Assembly (NCBI GenBank): GCA_014799845.1
Contig: JAAVHF010000099.1
Location: 1 to 45,379, forward strand
DNA: 45,379 nucleotides
Reading direction: 5' to 3'
Origin: Oscillibacter sp.
Lineage (GTDB): Bacteria > Bacillota > Clostridia > Oscillospirales > Oscillospiraceae
Both the position numbers and the translations under genes were made by a program. Position 1 is the stretch's first letter. Every line of letters starts with the position of its first letter. Of this stretch, positions 40,713 to 45,379 are shown piece after piece. The notes beneath the pieces are model-generated. The model made no database searches and was not told where the DNA came from. It was given only the letters and a program-made list of their open reading frames with translations.

Positions 40713-40998
40713 GTTACGATACCGCGTGGAGGGCGACAGAGTACCCTTCCCTGCCGAACAGAGAGGGCCGTCGGGGAGCTTGCTTCCCGGCTGGAAGCGG
40801 CCTGCGGTTTCAGGGTTGGAGAACGACAGCGCCGGAGCGGGGACGGAGACGTCCGCGGTTTGTCCCGCCGCAGTGGAAATGGGGCTGAAAGGGCCGCGCC
40901 GCAGAGGCGGCGGAGCCGAATGTGGGTGGCACCACGAAGTATGACTGGTTCGTCATGCTCTCGTCCCGCTTTGTCAGGGGACGGGAGCATTGTTTTTT
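40713..40998 (+). promoter_or_regulatory. T-box riboswitch of hisS (apparent Asp specifier)
   Basis: The T-box core GTGGGTGGCACCACG is at 40922-40936, followed by the attenuator. The specifier region matches T-box Stem I: the 5' side has AGTA (40740-40743) and the 3' side has GAGAAC followed by GAC (40825-40827), which as a specifier would read Asp, not His. A leader responding to uncharged tRNA-Asp would make sense if hisS and aspS are cotranscribed. The exact Stem I fold was inferred by eye. Confidence 0.85.
40955..40998 (+). terminator. T-box attenuator terminator
   Basis: ATGCTCTCGTCC (40955-40966) pairs with GGACGGGAGCAT (40979-40990) with one wobble, followed by TGTTTTTT. The antiterminator would form when uncharged tRNA binds. 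Confidence 0.85.
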
Positions 40999-41078
40999 AC
41001 AGAGGCGGGCGGCGTTATAATATTGAGATAAAATGATCCGCTGTTTAGCGGGTCGATTGACAAAGGAGATTTTTGTAT

Positions 41079-42428
41079 ATGAAAATTCAGCCGAGAACTT
41101 TATCCGGGTTTGTGGAGCTGCTGCCCAAGCAGCAAATTCTGATGGAGAAGATCATGCAGACCCTGCGGGAGACCTACTCCCTCTATGGATTTACGCCGCT
41201 GGATACGCCGGCAATCGAGGCAAGCGAGGTCCTGCTGGCAAAGGGCGGCGGAGAGACGGAGAAGCAGATCTACCGGTTTACCAAGGGCGACAGCGACCTT
41301 AGCCTGCGGTTTGACCTGACGGTGCCGCTGGCAAAGTATGTTGCCCTGCACTACTCGGAACTGGCGTTTCCCTTCAAGCGGTATCAGATTGGAAAGGCTT
41401 ACCGCGGGGAAAGGGCACAAAGAGGCAGATTCAGAGAGTTTTATCAGGCCGACATTGATATAATCGGAGATGGTAAGCTGGATATTTCCAATGAGGCGGA
41501 AGTGCCGGCAATCATTTACCAGGTGTTTAACCGGCTGGGGTTAAAGAAATTCCAGGTTCAGGTCAATAACCGGAAAGTCTTGAATGGATTCTATCAGATG
41601 CTTGGGCTCAGTGAACAGGCCGGAGATATTATGCGGACCGTTGACAAACTGGATAAAATTGGGGCGGAAAAGGTGAAGGAGCTGCTGATTGAACAGGGCG
41701 TCAGTGAGGATAAAGCTGGGGAAATCCTTGCTTTTATCGGGATCAAAGGGTCCAATGAGGAAGTATTGGGGGCTCTGGATGGTTACCAGGGAAAGAATGA
41801 GCTGTTTGACCTGGGGCTGGATGAACTGAAAACTGTGGTGAAATATCTGAGCGCATTCGGCGTGCCGCAGGAGAATTTTGCGGTTAATCTGACCATCGCC
41901 AGAGGGCTGGATTATTACACCGGGACAGTATATGAGACGTTCATGGTGGAACATCCGGAGATTGGGTCCATCTGTTCCGGTGGGCGGTACGATAACCTGG
42001 CGGAATATTATACGGATAAATTGCTGCCCGGGGTTGGTATTTCTATTGGAGTGAGCAGGCTGTTCTATGTTCTGAACGAACAGGGGATGCTTAATGAGGA
42101 TATGAACACGGCCCCGGCGGACGTGCTGCTGCTGCCCATGGTGGAGGACCTCTCCCCTGCTGTGGAGCTGGCTACCAGGTTCCGGAACGCAGGAGTCAGG
42201 GTGCAGCTGTATGGGGAGCAGAGGAAGTTTAAAGCGAAGATGAATTACGCCGACAAGATCGGAGTCCCTTATGTGGTATTTCTAGGTGAAGACGAGGTCC
42301 GGGACGGCGTGGTGGCCTGCAAGGATATGAAGTCCGGAGAGCAGACAAAGCTGGGATTTGATGAGACGCTGCAAAGAGTACGGGATGGACTGGCAAAGAA
42401 GAACGAAGGGCGCGTAATCTTGGGGTAA
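41079..42428 (+). CDS. hisS: Histidyl-tRNA synthetase
   Basis: A 449-residue class II synthetase. FDLTVPLAKYVALH (motif 1-2 region), RFREFYQADIDIIG (motif 2), ARGLDYYTGTVYE (HisA motif) and SGGRYDNL (motif 3 region) are all present. It charges tRNA-His. ATG 41079 (MKIQPRTLSGF) is used; TTG 41073 is nearer to AAGGAG but less typical. Preceded by the T-box leader and followed by a membrane peptide gene 37 bases on. Its last 45 bases or so are duplicated at 42953-42997. Confidence 0.95.
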   Translation: MKIQPRTLSGFVELLPKQQILMEKIMQTLRETYSLYGFTPLDTPAIEASEVLLAKGGGETEKQIYRFTKGDSDLSLRFDLTVPLAKYVALHYSELAFPFKRYQIGKAYRGERAQRGRFREFYQADIDIIGDGKLDISNEAEVPAIIYQVFNRLGLKKFQVQVNNRKVLNGFYQMLGLSEQAGDIMRTVDKLDKIGAEKVKELLIEQGVSEDKAGEILAFIGIKGSNEEVLGALDGYQGKNELFDLGLDELKTVVKYLSAFGVPQENFAVNLTIARGLDYYTGTVYETFMVEHPEIGSICSGGRYDNLAEYYTDKLLPGVGISIGVSRLFYVLNEQGMLNEDMNTAPADVLLLPMVEDLSPAVELATRFRNAGVRVQLYGEQRKFKAKMNYADKIGVPYVVFLGEDEVRDGVVACKDMKSGEQTKLGFDETLQRVRDGLAKKNEGRVILG

Positions 42429-42578
42429 TGGTTTCCCTGTTCTAAATGAAAGAAAGGGCACTGTCATGAAAAAGAAAACGAAGATCATTCTTGCTGTTCT
42501 GGCTGTAGTATTGGTTTTCTGCTTATGGTATACCAGGCCCAGGAGTTTTGAAAAACTGGCTGGGGATGGAAATATCAC
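42392..42578 (+). repeat. Direct repeat unit 1 (hisS end and start of next gene)
   Basis: Matches 42962-43147 with a single 1-base indel and scattered substitutions: the hisS C-terminal codons, the intergenic bases with ribosome binding site GAAAGGGCACTGT, and the first ~38 codons of the membrane peptide. Offset 569-570 bases, so this is a tandem duplication. Confidence 0.85.
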
Positions 42579-42936
42579 ATATATCAGTATAGTTGCCATA
42601 GAGAACGGTCCGCCACCTAACAGCGTCTGGGGTGTGGATGGAGATAAGGATCATGGTGATGTCATCAAGGAAGTGGAAGGAATTTTAAAAAGCTGCAAAT
42701 ACAGAGCCAGCCTTATAAATTTACTTCCCTTCTTATCGGCATCTGACAGCTCAAAAATGATAAATGTAGATGTCACTCTGGATGACGGCTCTTTCTTCTG
42801 GGCGGCCTACCAAGGATCGACGGCTGTTTTCTATTTGGATAACAGAGAGATTATTGTAACTCCGGATGGTGATGTATCGCAGAAGTTGTTCAATTATACA
42901 CAGGAATTTGGATACAGAATTGAAAGCAAAACGTAA
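42466..42936 (+). CDS. Small membrane-anchored protein (parent of the duplicate)
   Basis: A 156-residue protein. A basic N-terminus and membrane segment (KKKTKIILAVLAVVLVFCLWY) are followed by an extracytoplasmic part of about 130 residues with many Asp/Ser/Gly and a beta-rich pattern (MINVDVTLDDGSFFWAAYQG). The composition is more AT-rich than that of hisS. Function unknown. A homologous, truncated copy lies at 43035. It probably belongs to the hisS transcript. The weak ribosome binding site AAAGGGCACTGTC is shared with the duplicate. Confidence 0.8.
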   Translation: MKKKTKIILAVLAVVLVFCLWYTRPRSFEKLAGDGNITYISIVAIENGPPPNSVWGVDGDKDHGDVIKEVEGILKSCKYRASLINLLPFLSASDSSKMINVDVTLDDGSFFWAAYQGSTAVFYLDNREIIVTPDGDVSQKLFNYTQEFGYRIESKT

Positions 42937-42952
42937 TTTAGCTTTGTTATTA

Positions 42953-42997
42953 GAGAAGGCCGGCAAAGAAAACGAAGGGCGCATGATCTTGGGGTAA
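42953..42997 (+). pseudogene. Remnant of the hisS 3' end
   Basis: Fifteen codons read EKAGKENEGRMILG and stop, against hisS DGLAKKNEGRVILG and stop. It is the left end of the tandem duplicate and shows where the duplication began, inside hisS. Confidence 0.75.
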
Positions 42998-43147
42998 CGG
43001 TTTTCCTGTTCTAAATAAAAGAAAGGGCACTGTTATGAAAAAGAAAACGAAGATCATTCTTGCTGTTCTGGCTGTGGGACTGGTTTTCTGCTTATGGTAT
43101 ACCAGGCCACAGAGTTTTGAGGATTTGGTTGGGGATGGGCGAATCAC
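42962..43147 (+). repeat. Direct repeat unit 2
   Basis: Second copy of the unit at 42392-42578, directly before and into the truncated membrane-peptide copy. Beyond 43147 similarity to the parent fades to protein level only (the parallel EGILKSC / EDILKSC). Confidence 0.8.
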
Positions 43148-43370
43148 CAACGTCAGCGTCATTGCGGGAACTGCCGGAAATCGAAACGGCAAGGCTTATA
43201 CACATGCCTGGATAATAGACAGTAATGAAGGACGGGACTATGTAAACAGTGGGATCGAAGATATTCTGAAAAGCTGCTGGCTTATACCCAGGAGTTTGGA
43301 TGGTAGAATCAGTACAAATTGTAATTTTATTTTTCAATTATACAAAAATACAAAGAAAGGTGTTTTTACT
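43035..43370 (+). pseudogene. Truncated duplicate of the membrane peptide gene, in frame with aspS
   Basis: The reading frame begins MKKKTKIILAVLAVGLVFCLWY, nearly identical to the start of the 42466 gene, diverges after about 40 residues, keeps EDILKSC, and lacks the last 50-60 residues and the stop codon. It continues without a stop into aspS at 43371, so the full open frame is 706 codons. It has its own ribosome binding site-like sequence (GAAAGGGCACTGTT). It may be a decaying copy or may produce a membrane-anchored AspRS fusion; I cannot distinguish these from sequence. Confidence 0.7.
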
Positions 43371-45155
43371 ATGACGCAAAACAGGACGCATACCTGCAAT
43401 GAGCTCCGGATGGAGCATGTGGGGCAAAAAGTCAAGCTCTCCGGTTGGATGGAGAATGTGCGGGAGGTCGGGCAGAATTTCGCTTTCGTGATCCTGCGGG
43501 ACTTCTATGGGACGACCCAGGTCGTCATCGAAAACGAGGAGATGATGGGCGTCATCCATGGGCTCAACAAAGAGACCGTCATCTCTGTGGACGGCGTGGT
43601 CAGGGAGAGAAGCAGCAAGAATAAGAACCTGCTCACCGGCGAGATCGAAGTGGTGCCGGAGAAGATCGAGGTGCTGGGGAAATGCCAGTACAATGAGCTG
43701 CCCTTCCAAATCAACCGGAGCCGGGACGCAGACGAGACGCTGCGGCTGAAATACCGGTATCTCGATCTGAGAAATCCGGAGGTCAAGAAGAATATTATCC
43801 TGCGGTGCAATGTGGTGGCCGCGCTGCGGGCGGCTATGACGGAGCACGGATTCCTGGAAATCACAACGCCGATTCTGACGGCCTCCTCCCCTGAGGGGGC
43901 GCGGGACTATCTGGTGCCCGCACGGAAGCATCCGGGAAAGTTCTATGCCCTGCCCCAGGCGCCCCAGCAGTTCAAGCAGCTGCTGATGGCTTCCGGGTTT
44001 GACCGGTATTTCCAGATCGCGCCCTGCTTCCGGGACGAGGACGCGCGGGGAGACCGGTCGCCGGGTGAGTTCTATCAGCTGGATATGGAAATGAGCTTCG
44101 CGACACAGGAGGATGTGTTCGCGGTGCTGGAGGACGTGTTGCCGCCTATTTTTGCCAGGTTTGGAACGTACAACGTTGCATCGGAAGCGCCCTTTAAGAG
44201 AATCGGGTTTAACGAGGCAATGGAAGTCTATGGGTCCGATAAGCCGGATCTGCGGATCGACCTGACGGTGCAGGATGCTACGCAGCTGCTCAGCGGCTGC
44301 GGGTTTGGACCCTTTGAGGGGAATACCGTTAAAGCTATCGTGGTTTCCGATTTCTCCGCCACCAGAAAGCAGATCGACAAGCTGTGCGCCGACGTGGAGG
44401 TGCAGGCCGGAGAGAAGGCCTACTGGTTCCGGCTGGATGAGAAGGGCGAGATCGTTGGCGGTATCTCCAAGTTTGTGGTTGACAAGAAGGATGAGATCGT
44501 AGAGAAGCTTGGGCTGACGGCAAACTGCTTCGTGGGGCTGACGGCCGGCAAGAAGGGCGCGGCGCAGAAAACGGCGGGCGTACTCCGGAACAAGCTGGGC
44601 GCGCTGTGCCCCAACCACTTCGACAAGGAGCGGTATGAGTTCTGCTGGATCGTGGACTTCCCCATGTACGAGATCGGTGAGGAATCCGGAGAACTGGAGT
44701 TCTGCCACAATCCGTTCTCCATGCCAAACGGCGGGAAGGAAATTCTGGAGAAGGCGATTGCCGGGGAAGTTGATCCACTGAGTATTACGGCGTTCCAGTA
44801 CGACCTGGTCTGCAACGGCGTGGAGCTGAGCTCCGGCGCGGTGCGGAACCATGATCCCGAGATCATGATCAAGGCGTTCCAGATGGTCCGTCTGGGCGAG
44901 GACGACGTGAAGAGCAAGTTCCCGGCGATGTACAACGCGTTCTGCTACGGCGCCCCGCCTCACGCGGGGATCGCGCCGGGCGTGGACCGGATGGTCATGC
45001 TGCTGGCCGGAGAGGATTCCATCCGGGAGATCATCCCCTTCCCCATGAACAAGAACGCACAGGACCTGATGATGGGCGCGCCTTCCTTCGTGGAGCAGAA
45101 GCAGTTGGATGAGCTGCATATTTCCATCACTGAAAAAGAGGAAGAAGAGGCGTAA
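43371..45155 (+). CDS. aspS: Aspartyl-tRNA synthetase
   Basis: A 594-residue bacterial-type AspRS. It has an N-terminal OB-fold anticodon-binding domain (about 1-110), YRYLDLRNPE, motif 2 FRDEDARGDRSPGEFYQLDMEMSF, the bacterial GAD insertion and motif 3 GIAPGVDRMVMLLAGEDSIREIIPFPMN. ATG 43371 is taken as start because GAAAGGTG lies 8 bases upstream and AspRS proteins begin with MxxxRTHTCxELR; the longer in-frame extension is discussed separately. Likely shares the hisS T-box transcript. The hairpin train follows the stop codon. Confidence 0.95.
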   Translation: MTQNRTHTCNELRMEHVGQKVKLSGWMENVREVGQNFAFVILRDFYGTTQVVIENEEMMGVIHGLNKETVISVDGVVRERSSKNKNLLTGEIEVVPEKIEVLGKCQYNELPFQINRSRDADETLRLKYRYLDLRNPEVKKNIILRCNVVAALRAAMTEHGFLEITTPILTASSPEGARDYLVPARKHPGKFYALPQAPQQFKQLLMASGFDRYFQIAPCFRDEDARGDRSPGEFYQLDMEMSFATQEDVFAVLEDVLPPIFARFGTYNVASEAPFKRIGFNEAMEVYGSDKPDLRIDLTVQDATQLLSGCGFGPFEGNTVKAIVVSDFSATRKQIDKLCADVEVQAGEKAYWFRLDEKGEIVGGISKFVVDKKDEIVEKLGLTANCFVGLTAGKKGAAQKTAGVLRNKLGALCPNHFDKERYEFCWIVDFPMYEIGEESGELEFCHNPFSMPNGGKEILEKAIAGEVDPLSITAFQYDLVCNGVELSSGAVRNHDPEIMIKAFQMVRLGEDDVKSKFPAMYNAFCYGAPPHAGIAPGVDRMVMLLAGEDSIREIIPFPMNKNAQDLMMGAPSFVEQKQLDELHISITEKEEEEA

Positions 45156-45167
45156 TACTGTTTCTTG

Positions 45168-45255
45168 ATAAAAAGATTTAAAAATCTTTTTATGGCGGCG
45201 CGACACGCCGCCGGGCCGCTGGCTGCGGCCCCATAAAACGATTACATCGTTTTAT
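45168..45255. repeat. Hairpin train after aspS
   Basis: Four hairpins: ATAAAAAGATTT/AAATCTTTTTAT (45168-45193), GGCGGCG/CGCCGCC (45194-45212), GGGCCGC/GCGGCCC (45213-45231) and ATAAAACGA/TCGTTTTAT (45233-45255). The first and last could act as terminators. The remaining bases to 45379 hold no gene. Confidence 0.7.
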
Positions 45256-45379
45256 GAAGAATTAGGGAAGGTCTGATTAAATCAACGTGTCCGGAATGGC
45301 GAGAAAATTTTTCGCCCTGCGAGGCAAAAAATCGCGGGAATACTGGATGTATTTCAAGATTTTTTAACGAAGCAGGACG
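45256..45379 (+). other. Possible dispersed repeat at window end
   Basis: No gene. The stretch contains GGGAAGGTCTGATTAAATCA near 45264-45284 and a later AT-rich stem TTTCGCC...GGCAAAA. I have an impression that similar sequences are repeated in related genomes, but there is no second copy in this window, so this is not established. Confidence 0.3.

Larger units (their letters stand above)
40671..41078 (+). other. Intergenic T-box region upstream of hisS
   Basis: No gene. The region holds the hisS promoter (40679-40706), the T-box leader (about 40713-40998) with its terminator, and then 80 bases with the hisS ribosome binding site. Confidence 0.85.

Noticed and set aside
1-45379. Insertion sequence, prophage, rRNA or tRNA genes
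   Set aside because: No transposase, integrase or structural phage protein and no tRNA cloverleaf or rRNA sequence was recognised on either strand.

Overview
The window looks like a chromosomal segment of a GC-rich, anaerobic, Gram-positive gut-type bacterium of the class Clostridia, probably Oscillospirales (Flavonifractor/Oscillibacter-like). The grounds are AGGAGG-type ribosome binding sites, a T-box leader, a clostridial-order Rnf operon (C-D-G-E-A-B), B. subtilis-type parS sites with Soj/Spo0J, class III RNR-like sequence, DUF975 and Feo genes. Species assignment is inference. The parA-parB-serS, rsmG and gdpP-rplI genes indicate an origin-proximal location, although dnaA and oriC themselves are not in the window.

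Layout. 1-605: no gene, but a dispersed repeat copy and a train of short hairpins. 606-3100 (minus): gdpP (c-di-AMP phosphodiesterase) and rplI. 3357-6648 (plus): a small NrdD-tail-like protein, a DUF4358/transglutaminase lipoprotein and a membrane-anchored PpiC foldase. 6649-7668: an AT-rich islet with one unknown gene, then hairpins. 7669-10680: tcdA, a GNAT acetyltransferase and a CbbX/SpoVK-like AAA+ ATPase. 10901-13893 (minus): the feoA-feoA-feoB-Cys-rich protein iron uptake operon, with candidate metalloregulator operators in its promoter. 14072-15786: an HxlR regulator, a divergent radical SAM protein and a DUF4177 protein. 15876-17999 (minus): a 48-residue protein and metG. 18164-19246: an unknown gene and nrdR. 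19306-21042 (minus): a secreted amidase. 21139-24937: an Fe-S aldo/keto reductase, a composite palindromic element and a four-gene membrane/secreted cluster. 25000-26958: hemW and a convergent DUF975 gene. 27244-32315: the complete Rnf complex (ferredoxin:NAD+ oxidoreductase ion pump). 32340-36064: two accessory genes lying between parS sites, then parA-parB. 36083-40670: serS, a repeat-rich Glu/Ala protein, mscL, rsmG, a MinD-like ATPase and a degenerate methylglyoxal-synthase paralogue. 40679-45155: T-box leader, hisS, a membrane peptide gene, its truncated duplicate reading in frame into aspS, and aspS.

The main themes are chromosome segregation (ParABS), translation (RpL9, MetRS, SerRS, HisRS, AspRS, RsmG, TcdA), anaerobic energy metabolism (Rnf), Fe(II) uptake (Feo) and cell-envelope proteins. 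The most notable observations are: three perfect parS sites, two of them at the centres of 42-bp perfect palindromes; a T-box with an apparent Asp specifier in front of hisS-aspS; a tandem duplication that creates an open reading frame continuous with aspS; a methylglyoxal synthase homologue lacking catalytic residues; an inverted pair of a structured dispersed repeat 39 kb apart; and trains of unrelated perfect hairpins at operon ends.
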